Source: Desulfamplus sp964425195 (GTDB taxonomy: Bacteria; Desulfobacterota; Desulfobacteria; Desulfobacterales; Desulfobacteraceae). Taken from it: DNA of 64,000 nt. Positions 17,415 through 25,989 of this stretch are shown one piece after another. Below the pieces are notes generated by a model. That model did not search any database, was not told the origin of the DNA, and worked only from the letters and a program-made list of their open reading frames with translations. The first letter of the stretch is position 1, and each line of letters opens with the position of its first letter. The position numbers and the translations under genes were made by a program. Location: positions 137,511-201,510 of the forward strand of contig CAYRLG010000003.1 of assembly GCA_964425195.1 (NCBI GenBank). Direction: 5' to 3'.

Positions 17415-18920
17415 TACTTTTTATCTCCTTTTTTGTCATTATCGTCAAAAAAGGTTACATCATCATCTTTTTTTTCTTCAGTTGAAGTAGGATCGTCAAA
17501 AAAAGTTACGTCTCCATCANNNNNNNNNNNNNNNNNNNNNNNNNNNNNNNNNNNNNNNNNNNNNNNNNNNNNNNNNNNNNNNNNNNNNNNNNNNNNNNNN
17601 NNNNNNNNNNNNNNNNNNNTCAAAAAAAGTTACGTCTCCATCACCATTATCAGAAGCAGATACAGGATCGTCAAAAAAGGTTACATCATCACTATCATCT
17701 TGAGTTGAAGATGATAAAATAGGTTTTGTTAAGAGAGCGTCTCCATTTTCCGTTTTTTCAAATTTTGCAACTACACTTTTACTCTCTATATTGTGTGCAT
17801 CTTTGGCAGTGATTTGCCCTTTACTCTCTTTTATCCCAAGCGATCTTTTTGCAAGCTCTCTTTCATCTTCCATTGTGAACAGAGATTTTGCAGACGTGAA
17901 AATTTTCTTCTTAGTAGATAGATGTTTGCTCTTTTCAGCCTCGCTATCTTTGCCTATTTTAAGGCTCTCAAGGTCTTTTTTTACGTTGTCGAGAATATCC
18001 ACAGTATGCTGGGACATCTGTTTGCAAATATCTTCAAATTGAAGGTTAAATACAATTGAGTTCACTTCGTCACGAAATGTTGATGAATCGCCAAGAGTCT
18101 TTTCAACTGCCTCTGAAATAGAGATAAACGATTCAACAACTGACATCACAACATCTTGCAGAAGAATTACAGTAGAGTTTATAAATCGAGATTCAACATC
18201 AATAGCCTCTTTTAGCTCCATTATAGACTGATCAATAAAATCTATTATTTGATTAAGGCTATTTTCCATATTTTGGGCAGATTTTGTTGATCTATCTGCA
18301 AGTCGCCTAACCTCTGTGGCAACTACCTCAAATGTTCTGCCTGCTTTACCTGCTCTTGCAGCCTCTATAGAGGCATTCATGGAGATAATTTTTGTATTAT
18401 AGGCAATTGAGGCAATCTCGTTAGAGAATGGCTTAATTCTATCTGCACTCTCTTTGATATGGTCAAGTTTATCTATATCCTCTTTTTTACGCTGTATAGT
18501 TAGATCGAGCTGCTCCATTATCTCTTTTAGCATTGCTCCATAACGCTCTTGAATCTCTTTTAAATTGACATCATTGCTTGTCTCATCTCCGGGACGAGAT
18601 ACACAGGAGGACATCTTTGCCCTTATCCCGTCAACAACTTTTGTTGTTCCTTTTATTGAGTTATTGATACTTAGAAGTAATTCAGAAAATTTGCCAATAG
18701 CAGCCTCAGTGCCAGTGCTTATCTTGCGGGTGAAAGATTGCACTTGAGTTGTAACAATGGATGTTTTAGCAATGGCTTCATTCACTTTCTTTCTTCGCCT
18801 ACCTCTAATGAAAAGCAGAAGTGTTACAGCCCCTGCAATATATCCAGTCAAAAAGATTATAATATCAGCAAGCACAAATCCTCCATCCAATTCTCCACAA
18901 TTTTTATATCCCCTTACCAC
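17414..18920 (-). CDS. MCP-like signalling protein with DVTFFDD tandem-repeat tail, interrupted by assembly gap
   Basis: The frame opens at GTG 18920, but GTG 18875, four bases after GGAGG, is an attractive alternative. One N-terminal membrane helix (ADIIIFLTGYIAGAVTLLLF) followed by RGRRRKK anchors it. About residues 45-270 are an MCP signalling coiled coil, with the hairpin tip region NTKIISMNASIEAARAGKAGRTFEVVATEVRRLADRS. A following NLQFEDICKQMSQHTVDIL segment recalls CheZ-like motifs. The C-terminal tail repeats DGDVTFFDDPxS units. Four starts are visible, two on each side of the 100-N gap; the placeholder breaks the apparent frame. No periplasmic sensor domain is present. Confidence 0.75.
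17496..17643 (-). repeat. Tandem repeat with identical 24-base flanks around the assembly gap
   Basis: Bases 17496-17519 and 17620-17643 are identical (24 bases) and encode the DGDVTFF core. The gap sits exactly between them, so the break is best explained by a collapsed tandem repeat of unknown copy number. Confidence 0.85.
17520..17619. other. Assembly gap, 100 N
   Basis: Exactly 100 N, a standard placeholder. Because 100 is not a multiple of three, the flanking coding halves appear in different frames although both read the same repeat. Confidence 0.99.
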
Positions 18921-18923
18921 TTA

Positions 18924-19310
18924 TCAAGGCAGGTGGGATAAGATAGCCTTTTGCTCCCACTTAATGAAAAAATATTTCATCTTATCGTAAGTGATCGGTT
19001 TTTCAATAAATATATCTGTTCCCATACCAATACACCTTTTTTTTACAGGTTCTTGCACATTAGAACTTAAAACAGCGATAAAACATCTGTGTTCAATATC
19101 TTTCAACTGTTCAAGAACCCCTTCACCATCAAGCTCTGGCATCAAAAGATCAAGTATAAGAGCCTCTGGTTTCTCTTTTTTGTACACTTCAATAGCCTCT
19201 TTTCCATTTTTTGCCTCAAACATATTAATATTGGGTAGTGCCATTGTATTAATAAGTCGTTTTATAGTATTTCTAACCAACAAAGAGTCATCTGTGACAA
19301 GCAATTTCAT
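18924..19310 (-). CDS. CheY-like single-domain response regulator
   Basis: A 128-residue receiver domain with nothing attached. The acidic pair D7/D8 is in VTDDSLLVR, the phosphoacceptor is D54 in LILDLLMPELDG, and the conserved Lys is in FIEKPI near residue 107. It probably carries the phosphoryl signal of this operon. It lies between cheC (36 bases upstream) and the receptor-like gene (3 bases before its first possible start). The encoded kinase downstream is a candidate phosphodonor and CheC a candidate phosphatase. Confidence 0.9.
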   Translation of the reverse strand: MKLLVTDDSLLVRNTIKRLINTMALPNINMFEAKNGKEAIEVYKKEKPEALILDLLMPELDGEGVLEQLKDIEHRCFIAVLSSNVQEPVKKRCIGMGTDIFIEKPITYDKMKYFFIKWEQKAILSHLP

Positions 19311-19345
19311 TTAACACCCCTTAAAGAGTTATCTCAACTTTGCTA

Positions 19346-19972
19346 TTATTGTAATAAATCAAGATAATTACCCATAATAAGCTCAATATTTTTGTAAGCA
19401 TATATCAACAAGATCACACCCTCTACATCAATGCCTTTTACTTTAAATAGCACCTCACCAAAAAGGTATATCTCATTTCTTGTCATCTTCTCTCTTGGAA
19501 CAATATAAGGGGAGATACCAACTTCAGGTAGATGGTAGTTGCTCTCTGCCGGAACCATATCGCTTATTGTACCTTGAACAGCGTTTATGATATTATTGCC
19601 AACCTCGCATATAGCCTCAAGTTCAGTTACAGAAAAATTACAATTGTCAGACTCTTCATCTCCCTCCTCTTTTTCAAGAAGGGTGTTGACTAAAGTTTTT
19701 CCATTTATAACCGGAAATGATAGAATTCCTGCTCCCTCCATATCACCATCAAACTCTTGAATAACATTGACAAACTTCCCTTCTTGCTCTCTTACATCAA
19801 GTTCGTGCTGCATATCCTTTAAGCCAAATATCTTAATCTGAGGAAGACTTAGCTCTATCTCATATTGTAAAAGCTCATTAAGAGTTTTAGCGGCACGTCC
19901 TACTCCAGTATTAATAAGTTCAGTAAGGATTTCTCGTGTTTCATCAAGCATGTTTTCATTAAGTATGAACAT
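19346..19972 (-). CDS. cheC: CheC-family CheY-P phosphatase
   Basis: The frame opens at 19987, but ATG 19972 is better placed after GGGGAT, giving 208 residues. Both CheC active-site helices are visible: E18-x2-N21 in LTELINTGVGRAAKTL, and the second in LEAICEVGNNIINAVQG (about residue 125). CheC dephosphorylates CheY-P, often together with CheD, which is not seen here. An acidic loop (EKEEGDEESDNCN, about residue 105) precedes the second helix. It is the first gene of the minus-strand signalling operon and is divergent from the Cache MCP. Confidence 0.85.
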   Translation of the reverse strand: MFILNENMLDETREILTELINTGVGRAAKTLNELLQYEIELSLPQIKIFGLKDMQHELDVREQEGKFVNVIQEFDGDMEGAGILSFPVINGKTLVNTLLEKEEGDEESDNCNFSVTELEAICEVGNNIINAVQGTISDMVPAESNYHLPEVGISPYIVPREKMTRNEIYLFGEVLFKVKGIDVEGVILLIYAYKNIELIMGNYLDLLQ

Positions 19973-20220
19973 AGCTATTATCCCCATTATTTTTTAGAAG
20001 CATCTTCTCTTCTTATCTCAAATATCTTCAATTAAAATTGGATAAATAATTATGTAAAATATAAAGGTGAGTTTTACAAGCTCTTTATTTTGAGTATTTG
20101 TTTAAGTATTTAGATGTAAAAGCAGTAGTTCATACTTGACTTCAATAAAATGATATTTTATTGAATAAAATGTTGTTAATTAGCTGAATAGAATTTAATT
20201 GTTAAATATGGAGGTAACTT

Positions 20221-21960
20221 ATGCGAATCACAACAAAATTGATGCTTTTGGTTCTTTGTGTAGTGGGGTCACTTGGAATTACCTCTATGACTATTTCTCT
20301 TAATTCTATAAAAAAACAACGAGATGTAGAGCTTCAAGATATAGAAGATACATTAACCAATCATAAAACCGAAATATTAAAAGCTATGGTAGCTAATGCC
20401 TACCATATAATTGATACTGCCTACAGATTTGAAGAAGTAAAAGATGAGTTTAAAGATAGAGCTAAAGATATTGTGGGTAATCTCAGATATGGAGCTAACA
20501 AAACAGACTATTTCTGGATTCATGAGTTAAGCAGAAACAATAATGAACAGTTTAAAATGATTCTACACCCTTTTCAACCTACACTTAACGGCAAAGATAT
20601 AAGCAATATAGAAGACCCAGAAGGAAAATACCTTTTTCGCGAAATGAACGCTGTTTGTCGTGACAAAAGGGAAGGTTATGTTAAATATATGTGGCCCAAA
20701 CCCGGAGAAAAAACACCAGTTAGTAAAATATCCTATGTTAAGCTATTTGAACCTTATAGATGGGTAATTGGAACTGGAGTATATGTTGATGATATAAAAA
20801 AGGCAGTTGCTGAAAAAGAGGCTCAGATAAACAAACTACTTGTTAATACAATATTTAAGCAGATAATTTTTATAACTATAATCTGTATAGCTATTATTCT
20901 TACCACATTTTTTGTTGCAAAAAGAATAACAAAACCCGTTATTGAAACCAGCATAATGCTAAAAGAGATTGCCGAAGGAGAAGGTGATTTAACTAAACGT
21001 ATCAAAGTAAAAACAGAAGATGAAGCAGGAGAGCTTGCACATTGGTTTAACCAGTTTGTTGAGCATCTCCAACAGATGATCCTTAAAATTAAGGAGAGTT
21101 CTGGACTTCTAACTTATAATGCTAAAGATATGTCATCTATCTCCCAGATGATGAGCCAAAATGCTCGGGATATCTTCTCAAAAATCAGTGTTGCCAACAT
21201 CTCGTCTGAAGAGATGAACTCAAACATGCAATCTGTTGCATCGGCTATGGAAGAGACCACAACCAATATCAATATGGTTGCAGGAGCTACAGAAGAGATG
21301 AACTCCACAATCAACGAGATTGCAAAAAATACATCCCAAGCAAATAAAATCACAAATGAAGCTGTCTTGCAATCTAACATGGCTAAAGAAAATGTTGATA
21401 AACTTACAGCCCTTGCAAAAGAGATTGGTAAAATCACCGAAATTATAACAGAGATTTCAGAACAGACCAATCTTTTAGCACTTAATGCCACAATTGAAGC
21501 TGCAAGAGCTGGTGAGGCTGGCAAAGGTTTTGCTGTGGTTGCAAGTGAAATTAAGGTCTTAGCACATCAAACCGCAGATGCCACTTTAAAAATAAATCAT
21601 CAGATCAGCATGATTCAAAGTTCAACCCAACTTGCAGGAGAGAATATTCATAATATATCTAAAATTGTTGATCAAGTTAATGATATTGTATCAGGTATTG
21701 CTGGAGCGATTGAAGAACAATCTGTAACTACAAATGAGATATCTCATAATGTATCTCAATCTTCAGAGGGAATCTCTGAGATAAACCAGAATCTCTCCCA
21801 CACCTCATCTTCTGCTGAAGAGATCACCAATCAAGTTGCACAGATAAACAAGTCAGCAGCGGATATGTCAGCAAACTGTAGTAAAGTGAATGAAAATGTA
21901 GATAAATTGAACAACCTTGCAACCAATCTCAACGAGATGGTTAACCGTTTTAAAACTTGA
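20221..21960 (+). CDS. Methyl-accepting chemotaxis protein with single Cache domain
   Basis: A 579-residue chemoreceptor. One N-terminal membrane helix (MLLVLCVVGSLGITSMTI) and a second near residues 210-230 bracket a periplasmic sCache_2 domain whose conserved YFWIHEL, HPFQPTLNGKDIS and WVIGTGVYVDDI segments are clear. A HAMP domain follows (about 232-285), then the signalling hairpin with tip sequence ISEQTNLLALNATIEAARAGEAGKGFAVVASEIK. No CheR-binding C-terminal pentapeptide is visible. GGAGG stands before the ATG. sCache receptors usually bind small organic acids; the ligand here is unknown. Confidence 0.92.
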   Translation: MRITTKLMLLVLCVVGSLGITSMTISLNSIKKQRDVELQDIEDTLTNHKTEILKAMVANAYHIIDTAYRFEEVKDEFKDRAKDIVGNLRYGANKTDYFWIHELSRNNNEQFKMILHPFQPTLNGKDISNIEDPEGKYLFREMNAVCRDKREGYVKYMWPKPGEKTPVSKISYVKLFEPYRWVIGTGVYVDDIKKAVAEKEAQINKLLVNTIFKQIIFITIICIAIILTTFFVAKRITKPVIETSIMLKEIAEGEGDLTKRIKVKTEDEAGELAHWFNQFVEHLQQMILKIKESSGLLTYNAKDMSSISQMMSQNARDIFSKISVANISSEEMNSNMQSVASAMEETTTNINMVAGATEEMNSTINEIAKNTSQANKITNEAVLQSNMAKENVDKLTALAKEIGKITEIITEISEQTNLLALNATIEAARAGEAGKGFAVVASEIKVLAHQTADATLKINHQISMIQSSTQLAGENIHNISKIVDQVNDIVSGIAGAIEEQSVTTNEISHNVSQSSEGISEINQNLSHTSSSAEEITNQVAQINKSAADMSANCSKVNENVDKLNNLATNLNEMVNRFKT

Positions 21961-22032
21961 AAACTATTTAACAATTAGACATATCTATGACATCTTTAAA
22001 ATTGTAAGAAATTGATGTGGTTCAAATAATCT

Positions 22033-22061
22033 TTGCCTTGAAAGTCAAGCCATTGTATATA
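22033..22061 (+). promoter_or_regulatory. Sigma70-type promoter for the polyamine operon
   Basis: TTGCCT at 22033-22038, 17-base spacer, TATATA at 22056-22061. It would give a leader of about 105 bases before the preferred speA start at 22175. Confidence 0.45.
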
Positions 22062-22103
22062 ACCAATCGTAGGATGACGGATACGCATTAAAAATGCAAC
22101 TTA

Positions 22104-22133
22104 TTAGGGGGGGTAACCAACTGGTCTCCCCCT
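22104..22133 (+). terminator. Terminator/attenuator-like hairpin in the speA leader
   Basis: TAGGGGG (22104-22110) pairs with CCCCCTA (22127-22133), extended by two inner pairs and an ACC/GGT apex. TTTACTTTTAT follows. It lies between the inferred promoter and the preferred speA start, so it may regulate readthrough. It could instead simply end transcription from the MCP gene upstream. Confidence 0.5.
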
Positions 22134-22174
22134 ATTTACTTTTATACCTTATGAAATATAGAGGAGTTTCTCTT

Positions 22175-24088
22175 TTGAACCATACCCTTGAACGTTGGAA
22201 CGTAACAAAATCCACAGACCTCTATGGAATTAATGAGTGGGGTGGAGGCTATTTTACTATTGCTGAAAATGGAGATTTGACAGTGATGCCCTCTCCGGGT
22301 GCTGTCAATAGAGCAGTAAGCATTAGAGAGATTGTATCTGGTATTGAAGATAGAGGGCTTGGAATGCCGGTGCTTCTTCGTATTGAAAATATACTTGACT
22401 CACAGATTGCAGAGCTTAACGAAAGTTTTCTATATGCAATGAAAGAGCTTGATTATAAAGGTACTTTTACAGGCGCATATCCAATAAAGGTCAATCAACA
22501 GCAGCAGGTTGTTGAAGAGATTACCCTTTACGGCTCTAAATATCATCACGGACTTGAAGCAGGCAGCAAAGCAGAGCTTATTGCAGCAATGGGAATGCTC
22601 ACAGATACTCAAGCCCCTCTTATCTGCAACGGCTATAAAGATCAGGAGTTTATCGATCTTGGACTTTATGCTACAAAAATTGGTTATAAATGTATTCTTG
22701 TTCTTGAGATGCCAAGCGAGCTTCCGTTAATCATTGAACGTTCAAGAGTTCTTGGAGCAACACCGATTCTTGGCATAAGAATTAAACTTGCAACTCAAGC
22801 TGGTGGGCACTGGGGAGAGTCTGGAGGAGAGAGAAGCATATTTGGGCTTAACACAACTCAGATAATAGAGGCGGTTGATCTGCTTGCCAAAGAGAATATG
22901 CTCGATTGCCTTCAGATGGTCCATTATCATTTAGGTTCACAGATTTCAAATATTCGGGAGATAAGAACAGCGGTTAACGAGGCTTGCAGAGTTTATGCTG
23001 GTCTTGCTATGGAAGGTGCTAACGTAAAGTACCTTGATCTTGGAGGCGGTCTTGCTGTTGATTATGACGGCTCTCAATCAAATTTTTTGAGCAGTAGAAA
23101 TTACACACTTAACGAATATTGCACAGATATAATTGAAGCTGTAATGACATCTTTAGATGAGGTTGGAATTGAACACCCTACTATCATTACAGAATCTGGA
23201 AGAGCACTTGTTGCATACTATTCAATGCTTCTATTTAATGTGCTTGATGTTACCCGTTTTCAGCCTGAACCTCTTCCTGAAATCTTACCAGAAGGCTCTC
23301 CAGCACAGATAAAATATATGTTTGATTCTTTAAAATCACTATCTATCAGAAATATTCAAGAGTGTTTTAACGATATAATCTATTACAGAGATGAGGCTCG
23401 TCAGTTGTTTAATCACGGCAAGATAACCTTGCGACAGCGATCTTTAGCTGAAAAGATATTTTGGACAACCATTAATGAGATTGCACGAATATCAAAAGGG
23501 TTAAAACACGTTACTCCTGAAATTGCAGACATTGAACGGGCTTTATCTGATATATATTATTGTAATTTCAGCGTATTTCAATCTCTTCCAGATGCTTGGG
23601 CAATCGATCAGCTCTTTCCTATAATGCCTGTACATAGACTAAATGAAGAGCCAACAAGAAATGCCATAATTGCAGATATAACATGCGATTGTGACGGCAA
23701 AATCGACCGATTTATTGCACGCCACGATATCAAGCACTATCTGCCGCTGCACGATCTAAAGGAGTCTGAAGAGTATTATCTTGGTGCATTTCTTGTCGGA
23801 GCTTATCAGGAGACTCTTGGAGATTTGCACAACCTTATGGGAGATACAAACATTGTAACTGTACGTGTGCTTGACAACGGCGAATATGAGTTTGTTGGAG
23901 AGCTTGAAGGAGATAGTGTTTCAGATATTTTATCTTATGTGGAGTATGACCCTAAGAGGCTGCTTGTCAGATTTAGAAAAACAGCAGAAAGAGCTGTTAG
24001 AAAAGGCAATATCACAGCACAAGAGAGGCGGGAGATCATGCAAGCCTATGAGATGGGCTTACGTGGTTACACCTATTTTGAGAGATAA
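22175..24088 (+). CDS. speA: Biosynthetic arginine decarboxylase
   Basis: PLP enzyme converting arginine to agmatine, the entry step of this polyamine operon. The open frame extends to ATG 22094, but that start would lie inside a strong hairpin. TTG 22175, eight bases after GAGGAG, gives 637 residues and starts shortly before the family's W-x-x-x-x-S-x-x-L-Y-x-I-x-x-W-G-x-G-Y-F opening. The PLP lysine is in AYPIKVNQQ, and GLEAGSKAELIAA and LGSQI segments fit the fold type III barrel. C-terminal CDSDGKIDRF-type block is present as CDCDGKIDRF. The length agrees with biosynthetic SpeA (about 630-660). Confidence 0.92.
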   Translation: MNHTLERWNVTKSTDLYGINEWGGGYFTIAENGDLTVMPSPGAVNRAVSIREIVSGIEDRGLGMPVLLRIENILDSQIAELNESFLYAMKELDYKGTFTGAYPIKVNQQQQVVEEITLYGSKYHHGLEAGSKAELIAAMGMLTDTQAPLICNGYKDQEFIDLGLYATKIGYKCILVLEMPSELPLIIERSRVLGATPILGIRIKLATQAGGHWGESGGERSIFGLNTTQIIEAVDLLAKENMLDCLQMVHYHLGSQISNIREIRTAVNEACRVYAGLAMEGANVKYLDLGGGLAVDYDGSQSNFLSSRNYTLNEYCTDIIEAVMTSLDEVGIEHPTIITESGRALVAYYSMLLFNVLDVTRFQPEPLPEILPEGSPAQIKYMFDSLKSLSIRNIQECFNDIIYYRDEARQLFNHGKITLRQRSLAEKIFWTTINEIARISKGLKHVTPEIADIERALSDIYYCNFSVFQSLPDAWAIDQLFPIMPVHRLNEEPTRNAIIADITCDCDGKIDRFIARHDIKHYLPLHDLKESEEYYLGAFLVGAYQETLGDLHNLMGDTNIVTVRVLDNGEYEFVGELEGDSVSDILSYVEYDPKRLLVRFRKTAERAVRKGNITAQERREIMQAYEMGLRGYTYFER

Positions 24089-24145
24089 GGTTATACTTAC
24101 TTTAAAAGAATATAAATTGATGTTTACTAAAAAATATTAATCTGT

Positions 24146-24169
24146 AGAGACGCATGACCGTGTGTCTCT
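24146..24169. repeat. Small palindrome, family B, copy 1
   Basis: A 24-base hairpin with outer arms AGAGAC/GTCTCT and inner GCATG/CGTGT pairing through wobbles. A related copy is at 59154-59177. It lies between speA and the dehydrogenase gene. Confidence 0.55.
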
Positions 24170-24203
24170 TTACATACAAATTTCAAAAATGGAGATAAAA
24201 ACA

Positions 24204-25394
24204 ATGTCTAAAGTTCTCATAATTGGAGCAGGCGGCGTGGGAAGCGTTACAACACATAAATGTGCACAGATTCCCGAAGTTTTTTCAGAAATAGTTTTGG
24301 CAAGCAGAACAAAATCAAAATGTGATGCAATAGCAGAAGATGTTTTGAAACGAACAGGAAGAACGGTTACAACCGCAAGCGTTGATGCAGATAATGTAGA
24401 TGAAGCTACTGCATTTATCCAAAAAACAAAACCCGACATTGTGGTCAATCTTGCCCTGCCTTATCAAGATATTCCGCTTATGGAGGCGTGTCTTGCAACT
24501 GGTGTTGATTATTTAGATACTGCAAATTACGAGCCGCCTGATGTTGCAAAATTTGAATATAAATGGCAGTGGGCATATCAGGATAGATTCAAAGAAAAAG
24601 GCATTATGGCTCTTTTGGGTTCTGGGTTTGACCCGGGAGTTACCAATGTTTTTTGTGCTTATGCACAAAAGCACCATTTTGATGAGATACATGAGCTTGA
24701 TATTATTGACTGCAATGCTGGAAATCATGGACAGCACTTTGCCACAAACTTTAATCCAGAGATAAATATCCGTGAGATTACACAAAGAGGTAGATTTTGG
24801 GATCATGGTGATTGGGTAGAGACAGATCCACTCTCATGGTCGATGAATTACGATTTTCCTGAAGGTATTGGGCAGAAAAAGTGCTATCTCTTGTACCACG
24901 AAGAGCTTGAATCATTAGTGATGAATCTTAAAGGGTTGAAACGTGCAAGATTCTGGATGACTTTTTCTGAGCAGTATCTCACCCATTTAAAAGTTTTAGA
25001 AAATGTCGGCATGACCCGCATTGATCCTGTTGAGTATGAGGGCAATAAGATTGTTCCTCTTAAATTTCTAAAGGCTGTGCTGCCAGAGCCAGCTTCCCTT
25101 GGACCTTTGACACAGGGACGCACATGTATCGGCTGCTTGATGAAAGGGGTTAAAGATGGAAAGAAAAAAGAAATTTTTATCTACAATATTTGCAGCCACG
25201 AAGAGTCATATAAAGAGGTCGGCTCTCAGGCAATATCCTATACAACAGGCGTTCCGGCAATGATTGGAGCAATGATGATGCTGCAGAAAAAATGGCACAA
25301 GGCTGGTGTTTGGAATATGGAAGAGTTTGATCCTGATCCGTTTATGGACGCTTTGAATAAGTATGGTCTTCCGTGGAGTGTGAACTATATATGA
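24204..25394 (+). CDS. Carboxynorspermidine/carboxyspermidine dehydrogenase
   Basis: A saccharopine-dehydrogenase-fold enzyme that condenses aspartate semialdehyde with putrescine (or diaminopropane) and reduces the imine to carboxyspermidine (or carboxynorspermidine). The frame opens at 24162, but ATG 24204 follows GGAGAT and starts at the Rossmann motif VLIIGAGGVGSV, giving 396 residues. GSGFDPGVTNVFCAY near residue 140 and a DIIDCNAGNHG block are family features. It is between speA and nspC, which fixes the pathway well. Because SpeB is present and would make putrescine, spermidine is the likelier end product than norspermidine. Confidence 0.9.
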   Translation: MSKVLIIGAGGVGSVTTHKCAQIPEVFSEIVLASRTKSKCDAIAEDVLKRTGRTVTTASVDADNVDEATAFIQKTKPDIVVNLALPYQDIPLMEACLATGVDYLDTANYEPPDVAKFEYKWQWAYQDRFKEKGIMALLGSGFDPGVTNVFCAYAQKHHFDEIHELDIIDCNAGNHGQHFATNFNPEINIREITQRGRFWDHGDWVETDPLSWSMNYDFPEGIGQKKCYLLYHEELESLVMNLKGLKRARFWMTFSEQYLTHLKVLENVGMTRIDPVEYEGNKIVPLKFLKAVLPEPASLGPLTQGRTCIGCLMKGVKDGKKKEIFIYNICSHEESYKEVGSQAISYTTGVPAMIGAMMMLQKKWHKAGVWNMEEFDPDPFMDALNKYGLPWSVNYI

Positions 25395-25432
25395 TTAGTT
25401 AAATTGAGAACTATAATAAAGGATGAACTTAA

Positions 25433-25975
25433 ATGAAAGATATAACTGTCCTTAAATATATTGAGAATTTTTATATAGAAAATAGTAATATTTCTTCTAT
25501 ATTAGTTGCTGTTATCGTTCTTATCATTGATTACATAACTGGAAAACATGTTCAATTTCCTATCTTATATGTATTCCCTGCTGCCATGGCTGCATGGAGT
25601 AACAGCAAAATTCAGGCATACGGATTAGCTGTATCTCTCCCCATTATAAGAATTTGTTTTAACTTTCTATGGGGTGAAGTTCATCTTTTATACTTCGATA
25701 TAATAAATGCTATTTTAAGAGTAGCTGCTTTATCTTTCTATGTTTATCTAATTGATATATTGGCATCTCAAACAAGAGCTTTGCAAAAAGAGGTAAAAAT
25801 ATTAGAAGGTATTCTGCCGATATGTGCATCATGTAAAAAAATTAGAAATTTAGAAGGACAATATGAACCAATTGAGAAATATATAACTGATCATTCTGAA
25901 GCAGTATTTAGTCATGGTTTGTGCCAAGATTGTGCTCACAAACTTTATCCTGAATATTTCAATAAAAAAGAGTAA
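25433..25975 (+). CDS. Membrane protein with C-terminal four-Cys (zinc-ribbon-like) motif
   Basis: A 180-residue protein. About residues 20-112 hold three to four hydrophobic helices; a short coiled coil (113-126) links to a C-terminal motif found at the ends of many deltaproteobacterial sensor proteins: LPICASCKKIR with C131 and C134, then SHGLCQDC with H161, C164 and C167. The paired CxxC sets probably bind zinc or another metal. It lies in the polyamine operon (38 bases after the dehydrogenase, 14 before nspC), where no membrane protein is needed for catalysis. A sensor or transport-linked role is possible but unproven. Confidence 0.6.
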   Translation: MKDITVLKYIENFYIENSNISSILVAVIVLIIDYITGKHVQFPILYVFPAAMAAWSNSKIQAYGLAVSLPIIRICFNFLWGEVHLLYFDIINAILRVAALSFYVYLIDILASQTRALQKEVKILEGILPICASCKKIRNLEGQYEPIEKYITDHSEAVFSHGLCQDCAHKLYPEYFNKKE

Positions 25976-25989
25976 TTTAATTAACATTC

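Noticed and set aside
18700..18714. Sigma54-like TGGCAC-N5-CTGC on the minus strand
   Set aside because: It lies inside the coding part of the receptor-like gene and has an imperfect -12 half (CTGC), so chance is likely.
22094..22174. Upstream extension of speA from ATG 22094
   Set aside because: The extension runs through a strong hairpin, lacks family similarity and has no good ribosome-binding site, while TTG 22175 does.
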